From: a virus
IMG/VR virus record: IMGVR_UViG_3300045051_000154
Span: 1 to 46,171 of that record
Length of the DNA stretch: 46,171 bases
Strand: one strand, 5' to 3'
Shown here in pieces: positions 31,891-38,631 of this stretch (the stretch's first letter is position 1; the number at the start of each line of letters is the position of its first letter). The notes under the pieces are model-generated. The model did not search any database. It saw only the letters and a list, made by a program, of their open reading frames with translations, and was not told the origin of the DNA. Both the position numbers and the translations under genes were made by a program.

Positions 31891-31952
31891 CCTTCTCTTT
31901 CGAGCTTGGGCGATTTTTTACTATTTTATTTACCTTCCCTTTCGGGCTTGGG
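31891..31952 (-). promoter_or_regulatory. Tandem GAAA-loop hairpins in the scaffold leader
   Basis: Two 20-base direct repeats, 31952-31933 and 31910-31891 on the - strand, share CCCAAG...GAAA...AAGG. The only differences are in the arms: CCC-GAAA-GGG in the first and CTC-GAAA-GAG in the second, a compensatory C-G to T-A change. This supports selection on RNA pairing. They lie between the terminator and the scaffold ATG. Confidence 0.55.
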
Positions 31953-31962
31953 TTTATAAACT

Positions 31963-31987
31963 AAAAAAGACTTCCTATCTGGAAGTC
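31963..31987 (-). terminator. Intrinsic terminator/attenuator in the scaffold leader
   Basis: On the - strand GACTTCC (31987-31981), loop AGATA, GGAAGTC (31975-31969), then TTTTTT (31968-31963). An A-U and a G-U pair can extend the 7-bp stem. It lies about 90 bases before the scaffold ATG, so it can stop capsid-operon transcription early. Confidence 0.65.
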
Positions 31988-32062
31988 CTACTAACTTCTA
32001 AAGAGGGGTTCGGCGTCTCCTTAGAAGCTAATAACGCTTCCAGATAGTTTGCCGAACCCTCT
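31969..32062 (-). promoter_or_regulatory. Attenuator leader with competing antiterminator stem and pseudoknot-like pairing
   Basis: Order on the transcript: P1 AGAGGGTTCGGC (32062-32051), P2 CTATCTGGAAG (32047-32037), P3 AGCTTCTAA (32029-32021), P1' GCCGAACCCCTCT (32014-32002), P3' TTAGAAGTT (32001-31993), P2' CTTCCAGATAG (31985-31975). P2/P2' is an 11-bp perfect stem and P3/P3' is 9 bp with one G-U. P1/P1' is 12 bp with one bulge and reaches into the apical loop of P3. P2' includes one whole arm of the terminator hairpin apart from two bases, so P2 and the terminator exclude each other. No known riboswitch or ribosomal-protein leader was recognised. Confidence 0.65.
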
Positions 32063-32090
32063 GATTTCAAGCTACATATTATTTTGCTAT

Positions 32091-32110
32091 ATATATATTA
32101 TAGCATTTAT
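32091..32110 (-). promoter_or_regulatory. Extended -10 promoter for the scaffold/capsid operon
   Basis: On the - strand: CTAAATAAATGCTATAATATA, TGCTATAAT at 32105-32097, starting at the stop of the 86-residue protein gene. Start of transcription is expected near 32090, giving about 215 bases of leader to the scaffold ATG. Confidence 0.65.
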
Positions 32111-32367
32111 TTAGATACAATAGTATCTTTTTCCACTTTCAAAGCCTCTGCGAGGATTTTCTTGTGTTCTGCATATTGAGCTTTTTGCTCTTCTGTCAAT
32201 GGCTGATATGAAATCATTGGAATAAGTCCGTTGATTGTAACATCGATATAGGCGTCAATTCTGATACCGTTATCAAGACCCCACTCAACAAGTTCGTCCA
32301 CCTTAGCTTTGAACTTTAGACCCAACTCTGGGCTAACCGTTGTAGGTTGTGATGTTTTCTTTGACAT
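32107..32367 (-). CDS. Hypothetical protein (86 aa) downstream of portal
   Basis: An 86-residue protein with a helical start (LGLKFKAKVDELVEWGLDNG), a short beta unit (DAYIDVTINGLIPMI) and a charged C-terminal helix. No family recognised. ATG has AAGGAGAAGAAG directly upstream and starts within the previous gene (35-base overlap). Its stop codon TAA is embedded in the capsid-operon promoter. Confidence 0.5.
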   Translation of the reverse strand: MSKKTSQPTTVSPELGLKFKAKVDELVEWGLDNGIRIDAYIDVTINGLIPMISYQPLTEEQKAQYAEHKKILAEALKVEKDTIVSK

Positions 32368-32614
32368 CTTCTTCTCCTTCGCGCTCCATGCTTCTACCGC
32401 ATTCCTGAACGCCCTTAATTAATTTTTTAACTCCAGCGATTTGGCCTTGATCGAAGATAATATCTTCCATCTTCGTGGCCGATTCCATACTACGATGAAG
32501 AACCTCGCGCTCGTTTTCTCCGAATACCCTAACTACGACCTCCCACTCTGGTAAGTGGTAAAGTCGTGCTAGAGCCGCGCGGTCTTCATATTTGATTTTC
32601 CCAAGAACAATCAT
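32333..32614 (-). CDS. Hypothetical protein (93 aa) downstream of portal
   Basis: A 93-residue protein, helical and charged (YEDRAALARLYHLPEWEVVV; MESATKMEDIIFDQGQIAGV). Small proteins of this kind, starting with a short domain and a helical pair, often follow phage portal genes, but none is characterised here. GGAGGTTCGG precedes the ATG. Confidence 0.5.
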   Translation of the reverse strand: MIVLGKIKYEDRAALARLYHLPEWEVVVRVFGENEREVLHRSMESATKMEDIIFDQGQIAGVKKLIKGVQECGRSMEREGEEDVKENITTYNG

Positions 32615-32627
32615 CCGAACCTCCTTA

Positions 32628-34814
32628 TTATGCTATTGATTGATTAACTCCCATTTGCTGTTGGTCAAAACTCATGTCAGGTGATAGTGGGCTACCGCCT
32701 TGAGGTTGACCCGGGACTCCGGCTGCGGCCGGTAATGGTGCGCCACCTTCAGGACCGGTAGCTTGACCCGGCATTGGAGCTGCCCCTGCAGGTCCTCCGA
32801 TGCTCATTGGTGAGCCATTTCCGTTCACTGGAGCGGCTAATTGTCCAACGCCCTTAGGCATTGTTGGATTCAACTCTGCATTGATGTGATCTGTAAATAG
32901 TCTATCAATATTTGGAGTAATAGTCCATGCGTTTGCTTCAACGAAAGCCAAATGTTTCGCAGTATGCTCAGGAGTAGCTCCGATTGTGCCCGGTAATTGT
33001 GCTCCCTGCATCATTCTAGCGTTCTCTTCCTCAGCAAGTTCAGGACCAGCCGTATCAATATTGTCCATAAGCACTGCGTATGGGTCTTCATTGTGTTTAT
33101 CCATAAGCCATTTAGTAGCTTTTACTGGGTCAGTAGTAGGTAACTGGATTAATCGGTCAAAAAGCATCTCAGAACGCTGTTCTTCAAGGGCTTTTGATAG
33201 AGGAATTGAGCTCATAGACTGAGTTCTGAAGTGATATTCACCACGAATATCGTCTGGAGAGATAGTAATTGAGCTTAAAGCGCCAGTTTTAGGATCTTCA
33301 ACCTGAATTTGGCGGTAAATAGCGTTAGATTTAATCTCACCATCCTTACCAGTAACCTGATTTACCCTCACTGGGTCACGATACCAAGACAAAATATTGG
33401 CTAATCTTAGTCTTCCGAGACGATTTGTATATGTAATTCGGAAGATATTCATACCGGCACGGATTCTCTTGAGTGTAGACTCCTTCACAATAGCTGATTC
33501 TGTAGCTGTAGCACCGGTTGTAGATGCCATAGAAGGGTTTGAGATACCAGAACCGAGTCTGGAGTCTTCAAGAAGGGCCTCTTCTTCCTTATATGCGCTC
33601 ATTCCGGTGTCTGAGAAGTCCAAAGTCTTAACAGAATTGTTCGGATCTTGAACATTTATGCGCAATCCCGGCTTCACAAGCAATTCATCATCGTCAATAT
33701 CGGCTCTTTCAGAGATTAAGAAGACCTTAGCAATGTTTAATTTCGCTCTATCCATCCTTAATCGGCGAAGAGTATTAAGTTCTGACTGAGTTCCAGCGAT
33801 AATTTCTGGGATTGAAAGTCCCCAGAAGTGATTTAGACGCTTAATATAGCAACCCTCGGCAAAAGGTAGCATCTTATGTTCGTCTGGAAGGGCTGATTCA
33901 AACTCATTTAGAAGGACGCCATTGGCCACAATCCAATAAATATCCTGAGGTTTGTTGTAATAGTGAAGAACTTCGACCATTTCCTTGCCAGAAGCGCCTT
34001 CTGGACGAGGATTTGCCTCTTTTTGTTCGGTTTCACCACCGGCTGTAACATCTGCAGCCTTCTTATATCTCTTATAAATATCCTTAAAGACATGAAGCTC
34101 AAAGGTTTCACGGCGAATACAGTCAATCATGTTGCCTGCAGTGGTAGCAGCTTCATGTGGATAGAAGTCCCAAGGTGAAATTACCTTGCGATAAGGGTCA
34201 TTAAACTCTGTTGTTTCATAAATATCCCAAGTCTTAACGCCATCTTCGGCCACTGACTTGAGTTCTTTTAGGATTACTGGATCTTCACGGTAGTATTCCC
34301 ATGCAATCGCAGTTCCATAAATACCCATCGAACGATAAGCGATGTTGTCTTCAAGGTCAGCATCACCTTTCATCAAGGTATATTTCTCAATATCTTTAAT
34401 TATCTTAGCGCCTTCATCGTAAGCTTCCTGACCAGCGTCAATGAATGATTTAGGCTGGGAATCAGCATATTCAGCCACGGCAGTTTCAACCATGCCATGA
34501 GTAAGAGGAACGCTCATTGTAGAACGCCATTCTTCGCCAACTATAGTAGCGCCTTGTTTTACGAGATAAGCATCTTCATTTTTGCGCCAGATTTCTTCAT
34601 AAGCCTGACGCGCAGCCGCCATTGATTTTCTTCGTTCATCAACCCAATTGGCTGCCTTAGTTTCATCATCACCGTCAGCTTCTTTATCAAGGAAGGACGG
34701 ATACCATGAGTCAACTAATGTCTTTTCAACAACTTCATTATCGGGCGTAACCCCTTCAGGTTTTACTTCTTCGGCTACTTCTTCAGCCGGCCCCACTGTT
34801 TTTGGTGTCGCCAT
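32628..34814 (-). CDS. Portal protein, P22-like (728 aa)
   Basis: A 728-residue portal candidate, longer than the ~400-550 of siphophages and like P22-type portals. Visible: helical N-terminal region (ARQAYEEIWRKNEDAYLVKQ), wing segments (VISPWDFYPHEAAT; MVEVLHYYNKPQDIYWIV), the crown/stem part (LNHFWGLSIPEIIAGTQSEL, then NTLRRLRMD) and the TATESAIVKESTLKRIRAGM helix. The last 80 residues are a disordered Gly/Pro/Ala/Gln tail. A ring of 12 forms the DNA channel. It lies directly after the large terminase gene. Confidence 0.85.
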   Translation of the reverse strand: MATPKTVGPAEEVAEEVKPEGVTPDNEVVEKTLVDSWYPSFLDKEADGDDETKAANWVDERRKSMAAARQAYEEIWRKNEDAYLVKQGATIVGEEWRSTMSVPLTHGMVETAVAEYADSQPKSFIDAGQEAYDEGAKIIKDIEKYTLMKGDADLEDNIAYRSMGIYGTAIAWEYYREDPVILKELKSVAEDGVKTWDIYETTEFNDPYRKVISPWDFYPHEAATTAGNMIDCIRRETFELHVFKDIYKRYKKAADVTAGGETEQKEANPRPEGASGKEMVEVLHYYNKPQDIYWIVANGVLLNEFESALPDEHKMLPFAEGCYIKRLNHFWGLSIPEIIAGTQSELNTLRRLRMDRAKLNIAKVFLISERADIDDDELLVKPGLRINVQDPNNSVKTLDFSDTGMSAYKEEEALLEDSRLGSGISNPSMASTTGATATESAIVKESTLKRIRAGMNIFRITYTNRLGRLRLANILSWYRDPVRVNQVTGKDGEIKSNAIYRQIQVEDPKTGALSSITISPDDIRGEYHFRTQSMSSIPLSKALEEQRSEMLFDRLIQLPTTDPVKATKWLMDKHNEDPYAVLMDNIDTAGPELAEEENARMMQGAQLPGTIGATPEHTAKHLAFVEANAWTITPNIDRLFTDHINAELNPTMPKGVGQLAAPVNGNGSPMSIGGPAGAAPMPGQATGPEGGAPLPAAAGVPGQPQGGSPLSPDMSFDQQQMGVNQSIA

Positions 34815-34825
34815 TTTTTCTCCCT

Positions 34826-36373
34826 CTAGTAATTCGTTATACTATCCATTGGCCTACGCTTAGCTTTACGCTCACGATCCTTCCTACGAGGTGGATACGC
34901 GATGTCTAGCATATATGCAAGCGCATCGATCATGTCGTCATGCTTACCGGTTGGGAACCTCAAAAGCTGGTCGACAAATTTATCGGTGTTCTTATCATTA
35001 CGCCTTATATATATTATACCATTTTCAAATCTAGGTTGTAATCCCCTTATGCGATTTACCTTGCTTCTAGCGTTTGGCTTCAGCTCGGTAATAGGTATAT
35101 AGTTATTGTCCTCTCGAGACTTGGCCTGAACCATATATTGTAGAACCTTCTGGAAGGCAACTCCTTCAATCCCTGTGGTCTTTGGCTGGATCTCTTCATC
35201 ATGTTCAAAAATCTTATCCACAATCTTGCCCGGGGTGAGTTTACCAACGGTCGGGAATCTGACAAACCAGTTGTTATCTTCATCAACTGCAACATGACAA
35301 AAGACGGAATCATCGTTCCGGTCGTCCTGACCAATGGCCGGGTCAAGCGTCACGAAGTGATTTAACCGGAGACTCTTGAGGTCATCGTCATCATAATATT
35401 GAATTTGCTCCTTGCGGAACATTGCGTCTTCGTCTGAGATCGGGTCGTTATAATACTGACAAGAAAAAGTATATGCGCTTTGATTGGCGCGGATGTCGGC
35501 GATGTGATCATCGTTGAACTTATAGGGCCAGAGGGGTTTCCCGTCCTCTATAACCTGACGGATATAGATGTAATAAGGCTTCGGCGAAGAATCGTTTTTC
35601 TCGATGATTTCTCCGTATAGGTCATTGTCATGGTAACGAGTTCCTACGATACGCCAATCCGTATTCTCGCCGTCACCAAGTGACTGTGATAAGCCCCACC
35701 ACTCCTTAACTTTGTCTATCTGTTCTTTCGTGGTCACATTCGTTTCGTTGACCACATCGTCCGGGATAATCAAATCATAGTGCTGTGATACCAGAGACGC
35801 CCCCACGCCCGCGCACTTGATTGTATTTTCCTTGAGTGCGAGGTTGGTGCGTTTAGACACTACTATCTCACCCTCATTCCACTTCTTCCCAACGAAGTCT
35901 CCATAATACATTCTGAGTTTCTGGTTTCCCTCAAAATGCCCCTTAATCGCTGTAAGGAAGGCTTCGGCATTGTCCCCCTTGGCGTTAGCAATTAATATTC
36001 TAATGTTGGGATCTCTAATTATTCTCCACACTGAGTAACCGATTGTCAAGATTTGGGATTTCAAATGACCACGAGGAATCAAGTCCATTTGGCGGTGAGG
36101 GCCATACTGAGCCAGCTCACACATCTCGTGGTGAACATCTGCTAAATTACCGCAACCTAAAATGAACTCATTAAAAAAATCAAAGTTCAGGAGTCCCAGT
36201 TTCGCTTCCGTCTCGGAGAACAATTTCATCAAGGAGGCTACTCTCTCGGGATTCTTCCCCTCCTTCAATGACATTTCCCTCTCCAACGAGGATAGCAAAC
36301 TGTTTCTCAAGCTCTTCAGTCGATTGACCTCCGATAACTCCGACTCCGATATTAAGTTGAGTCTTGTTCCCAT
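34826..36373 (-). CDS. terL: Terminase large subunit
   Basis: A 515-residue packaging motor. ATPase part: IPRGHLKSQILT (variant Walker A, residues about 98-109), then ILIANAKGDNAEAFLTAI, with DLIIPDDVVN as Walker B (about 205-214). Nuclease part: TLDPAIGQDDRND (first Asp cluster, about 345) and KHDDMIDALAYMLD (last Asp cluster, about 490). It translocates and cuts DNA. ATG 36373 has AGGGGAG 9 bases upstream but overlaps terS by 194 bases; ATG 36274 with GGAGAGGG is an alternative. The 3' part holds a promoter (35013). Confidence 0.9.
   Translation of the reverse strand: MGTRLNLISESELSEVNRLKSLRNSLLSSLEREMSLKEGKNPERVASLMKLFSETEAKLGLLNFDFFNEFILGCGNLADVHHEMCELAQYGPHRQMDLIPRGHLKSQILTIGYSVWRIIRDPNIRILIANAKGDNAEAFLTAIKGHFEGNQKLRMYYGDFVGKKWNEGEIVVSKRTNLALKENTIKCAGVGASLVSQHYDLIIPDDVVNETNVTTKEQIDKVKEWWGLSQSLGDGENTDWRIVGTRYHDNDLYGEIIEKNDSSPKPYYIYIRQVIEDGKPLWPYKFNDDHIADIRANQSAYTFSCQYYNDPISDEDAMFRKEQIQYYDDDDLKSLRLNHFVTLDPAIGQDDRNDDSVFCHVAVDEDNNWFVRFPTVGKLTPGKIVDKIFEHDEEIQPKTTGIEGVAFQKVLQYMVQAKSREDNNYIPITELKPNARSKVNRIRGLQPRFENGIIYIRRNDKNTDKFVDQLLRFPTGKHDDMIDALAYMLDIAYPPRRKDRERKAKRRPMDSITNY
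35009..35027 (-). promoter_or_regulatory. Extended -10 promoter inside terL
   Basis: On the - strand: GAAAATGGTATAATATATAT, TGGTATAAT at 35021-35013, coding for ENGIIYIR within the nuclease domain. The match to the intergenic copies is complete over the core. It would start transcription about 200 bases before the portal ATG, providing portal without new terminase. Confidence 0.55.
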
Positions 36374-36812
36374 CGTTATATTCTCCCCTTGTTTTAGCTA
36401 CAAATTCAGCAACCTTCACGACATCATTAACCGTGACGGCCTCATCAAAAACATCAGCCACCTTCTTGGCAATCTTATCTGGAGCCAAACGGTTCTCGCC
36501 TTCTAGTGCCTTCCTAATTGTAGATTGAACTAATGAATTTTCCAACTGTCTCATCCCCCAGTTTCTTGCAACTGATTTACTTTTTATTCTTGTGTTGGCC
36601 ACGAGGGCCGCTCTCTCTGGATCTCCTGTGGATAAATACTTATCGATAAATACCATCTGTTGATAATTGATTTTCTTTAAGCATTTGATGCCGGTCTCTT
36701 TATGTATCCTATCAATCCCGGCGTTAATTGATGATACCATCTCAAAGACTACTGGATTAACCGGGGAGCTTGATGAAAGGTCTTGGATACCATCTTTGAG
36801 ATTTTTCGTCAT
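36180..36812 (-). CDS. terS: Terminase small subunit
   Basis: A 210-residue protein with KINYQQMVFIDKYLSTGDPE, followed by RAALVANTRIKSK, a helix-turn-helix of the Terminase_2 type (residues about 50-85). An oligomerisation helix set follows (KIAKKVADVFDEAVTVNDVV ... EFVAKTRGEYNDG), and then an acidic tail that likely contacts TerL. It recognises phage DNA to start packaging. AAAGGGAGTG precedes ATG 36812. It overlaps its neighbours at both ends. Confidence 0.8.
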   Translation of the reverse strand: MTKNLKDGIQDLSSSSPVNPVVFEMVSSINAGIDRIHKETGIKCLKKINYQQMVFIDKYLSTGDPERAALVANTRIKSKSVARNWGMRQLENSLVQSTIRKALEGENRLAPDKIAKKVADVFDEAVTVNDVVKVAEFVAKTRGEYNDGNKTQLNIGVGVIGGQSTEELEKQFAILVGEGNVIEGGEESRESSLLDEIVLRDGSETGTPEL

Positions 36813-37128
36813 AATACACTCCCTTTAATGCTCCGATTACTATTCTTGGTCGCGGGTCGATAATCGGACCCGTAGGGCATGAGAAGGCCAATCGTAGCCA
36901 GATCTTCTCAGCCTCAACTAACTTCCGTGGCGGTAATTTGGAGAGGTCATCGAACCGCTTTGGGTTAACATGTTTAAGAACCTCCTCAAGATATACTGGT
37001 GAAATCGCAATCCCTCTCTTTGCAAGCTCATCATATTCGGTCCCTTTTTTCACCCAATTGTAGATACTCTGTCTTGAGATGTCATAAACCCTCGCCAGTA
37101 GAGAGTAATCTAAATCAGGTTTTTTCAT
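36757..37128 (-). CDS. Helix-turn-helix protein upstream of terminase (123 aa)
   Basis: A 123-residue protein whose start (YSLLARVYDISRQSIYNWVK) is a clear helix-turn-helix, followed by a helical middle and a beta-rich end (RIVIGALKGVYYDEKSQRWY). It could be a second DNA-recognition part of the packaging machinery or a regulator. It overlaps terS by 56 bases and the previous gene by ATGA. Confidence 0.55.
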   Translation of the reverse strand: MKKPDLDYSLLARVYDISRQSIYNWVKKGTEYDELAKRGIAISPVYLEEVLKHVNPKRFDDLSKLPPRKLVEAEKIWLRLAFSCPTGPIIDPRPRIVIGALKGVYYDEKSQRWYPRPFIKLPG

Positions 37129-37310
37129 GATATGTTCTCCCGAATACCGGTTGATGTTTGAGGGGCAGGCCTACTCACCGTTGGCGGCACTGGAGGCGTA
37201 TATCTTTGTCTCCAAGCGTTTGGATCTTCGTGAGCCGGAATCTCTTCCATACCAAAGACAACCTTGTCGCCAGCCTCAACTACATAAGTGCCATCATCTA
37301 ATTTCTTCAT
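37125..37310 (-). CDS. Hypothetical protein (61 aa)
   Basis: A 61-residue protein: short beta unit (DDGTYVVEAGDKVVFGMEEI) then a Pro/Thr/Ser tail. GGAGGTTCG precedes ATG 37310, and the start overlaps the stop of the 44-residue gene as ATGA. No family recognised. Confidence 0.5.
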   Translation of the reverse strand: MKKLDDGTYVVEAGDKVVFGMEEIPAHEDPNAWRQRYTPPVPPTVSRPAPQTSTGIRENIS

Positions 37311-37441
37311 TTTTCGAACCTCCTACTAATATTCCTTAAAAAAGGATTAATCTTCCAATACCAAAATCGAAAAGCTCTCAGCCCCAGATATTTCTGAATC
37401 CCATAATAGAGTTTCCCATTAGTATCTGAGTAGAGCTTCAT
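37307..37441 (-). CDS. Small basic aromatic protein (44 aa)
   Basis: A 44-codon frame from ATG 37441, 1 base after the preceding stop, ending as ATGA with the next start. The product is basic and aromatic (YYGIQKYLGLRAFRFWYWK), with a C-terminal KINPFLRNISRRFEK. It could bind membrane or nucleic acid. Tight packing supports it. Confidence 0.5.
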   Translation of the reverse strand: MKLYSDTNGKLYYGIQKYLGLRAFRFWYWKINPFLRNISRRFEK

Positions 37442-37442
37442 T

Positions 37443-37733
37443 CTATAGCCCCCCAGTCATTGCATCGATTTCTTCTTGTGTAGGCTCATTCGGGTCTGCC
37501 ACCGGAATCACCTGACCGGGTTTAACTTTAGAGACATCAAGTTCTGACTTAATGATCTCGCCAGTCTTCCCGTCAATAATGCGGTCTTTTACCACCGGCT
37601 TCGGTTCTGCTTTGACCGAGCCGTTCACATCTAAATCTGCGAGTCGCGATAGATGTTTACCAATACCATTTCCATGCTTCTGAACTAACTTCATATAGGT
37701 ATTGTTATTCAGATAAACTCCTACTGTAGGCAT
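37443..37733 (-). CDS. Hypothetical protein (96 aa)
   Basis: A 96-residue protein. GVYLNNNTYMKLVQKHGNGI at the start resembles a beta strand and helix of a ribbon-helix-helix-like unit, and the rest is Lys/Pro/Asp-rich and probably flexible. AAAGGAACGGAAG before ATG. It overlaps the previous gene by 13 bases. Function unknown. Confidence 0.5.
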   Translation of the reverse strand: MPTVGVYLNNNTYMKLVQKHGNGIGKHLSRLADLDVNGSVKAEPKPVVKDRIIDGKTGEIIKSELDVSKVKPGQVIPVADPNEPTQEEIDAMTGGL

Positions 37734-37888
37734 TCTTCCGTTCCTTTCTCTACTGGGGCTAATTTATTAATTTCAATCCATGCTTCTTCGGCTTCACGAA
37801 CTGTCGTCTTGCCTTCTAATCCGCCTCTATTAGCTAGAGCGCGGCGCAAGGTATATTCTACTAGAAACCATCTGTGATCTTCGTTCAT
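37721..37888 (-). CDS. Hypothetical protein (55 aa)
   Basis: A 55-residue mostly helical protein (HRWFLVEYTLRRALANRGGL; VREAEEAWIEINKLA). ATG 37888 with GGAGG 6 bases upstream is chosen; a longer in-frame start at 38002 would run through the structured leader. First gene after that leader. Confidence 0.5.
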   Translation of the reverse strand: MNEDHRWFLVEYTLRRALANRGGLEGKTTVREAEEAWIEINKLAPVEKGTEECLQ

Positions 37889-37909
37889 TCCGAACCTCCA
37901 AAATATTAT

Positions 37910-37985
37910 AAAAAAATTATTTTTTAGGGTGAAGAGCGAAGGACCCTCCCCTCCGGTCGGTCGTAAATGCCTACGCCTGCTCTTC
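37910..37985 (-). promoter_or_regulatory. Structured leader with three-way junction and A/T hairpin
   Basis: On the - strand: GAAGAGC (37985-37979) pairs with GCTCTTC (37937-37931), enclosing CGTA/TACG and GACC/GGTC hairpins, the latter with a GGAGGGGAG loop. Directly after comes an A6/T7 inverted repeat (37925-37910). The second hairpin ends in a U-run and could terminate weakly. It lies between promoter 38046 and ATG 37888. Confidence 0.45.
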
Positions 37986-38045
37986 ATAAGGTGGAGCATC
38001 ACTGAGTAGAAGGGGGTCTAACTACCAAGAAAATGCTCTATATAT

Positions 38046-38075
38046 ATTATAGATTATATACTATATATTAGTCAA
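38046..38075 (-). promoter_or_regulatory. Sigma-70-like promoter for the terminase-side operon
   Basis: On the - strand TTGACT (38075-38070), 18-base spacer, TATAAT (38051-38046). The -35 box includes the TAA stop of the 51-residue gene. Start expected near 38039, before the structured leader. Confidence 0.65.
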
Positions 38076-38223
38076 CAGGTATTTCCGTCTGGACGAGATA
38101 CAAATTAGTATCAACCCCGATCTCCTTTAATACCTCATCTAAATGCTCTGTCACAATTAGCTTATTACCGTTAGTAGCACCCATATAAGTATCTAATAGG
38201 AACTCTATATCATCTTTAAGCAT
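38068..38223 (-). CDS. Small acidic protein (51 aa), first gene of the leftward strand
   Basis: A 51-codon frame from ATG 38223 with AAAGGGTTCGGT as ribosome site. The product is acidic and helical (LKDDIEFLLDTYMGATNGNK; LDEVLKEIGVDTNLYLV). No family recognised. It lies alone between two promoters on the same strand, and so may be expressed early and separately. Confidence 0.5.
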   Translation of the reverse strand: MLKDDIEFLLDTYMGATNGNKLIVTEHLDEVLKEIGVDTNLYLVQTEIPVD

Positions 38224-38248
38224 ACCGAACCCTTTCTCTTATATCTAT

Positions 38249-38277
38249 AGTATATATTATATATATAAGAAAGTCAA
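38249..38277 (-). promoter_or_regulatory. Sigma-70-like promoter, leftward
   Basis: On the - strand TTGACT (38277-38272), 17-base spacer, TATACT (38254-38249). It stands about 25 bases before ATG 38223. The spacer and surroundings are very A+T-rich. Confidence 0.65.
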
Positions 38278-38602
38278 ATTTAGTGGAAAAATTATAGGGA
38301 CAAGGTATACCTGCGGGACGGGGGGTGGGTCATCTGCCTCCCCTGCATACGGGTGCGGGGTTGCTTGGGCGGTCGCTTGCGCTTGGCTTGCCGTTGCTTC
38401 TTCTAGTTATTTTTTGGCCTATTATTGAACGCGTGCGCGCGCGTAGATCGGCGCTCTGTCTATTTTAGGCGCTAGCGGATAGCATGGCGGGGCGTGAGAC
38501 AGTCAGGCAACCGCCGGCCGTGTTTTTGTCTCTTCTCGGGGCTCTTCTATCTTCTATAATACAGACCGCGCGGGGCTTTTGTGCTTGTTTTTTATTTCTT
38601 TA
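38278..38602. other. Divergent intergenic core, G+C-rich, no genes
   Basis: No convincing gene in either strand. The first half is G+C-rich (GGGACGGGGGGTGGGTC near 38310; alternating CGCGTGCGCGCGCGT near 38429-38443). A TATAAT at about 38557 on the + strand has no suitable -35 box. The region separates the two main transcription directions and is a natural place for an origin or regulator sites; neither is proven. The composition differs sharply from the flanking A+T-rich promoters. Confidence 0.4.
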
Positions 38603-38631
38603 TTGACATATATTTGCTAATGTGCTAAGCT
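38603..38631 (+). promoter_or_regulatory. Strong rightward early promoter
   Basis: TTGACA (38603-38608), 17-base spacer, TAAGCT (38626-38631) preceded by TGC, an extended -10. The consensus -35 box stands out in the window. It drives the early gene block from 38936. Confidence 0.65.

Noticed and set aside
31547-32047. A 166-codon + strand frame opposite the scaffold gene and leader
   Set aside because: It mirrors the acidic scaffold repeats and the structured leader; no ribosome site; composition (Phe/Leu-rich) is an antisense artefact.
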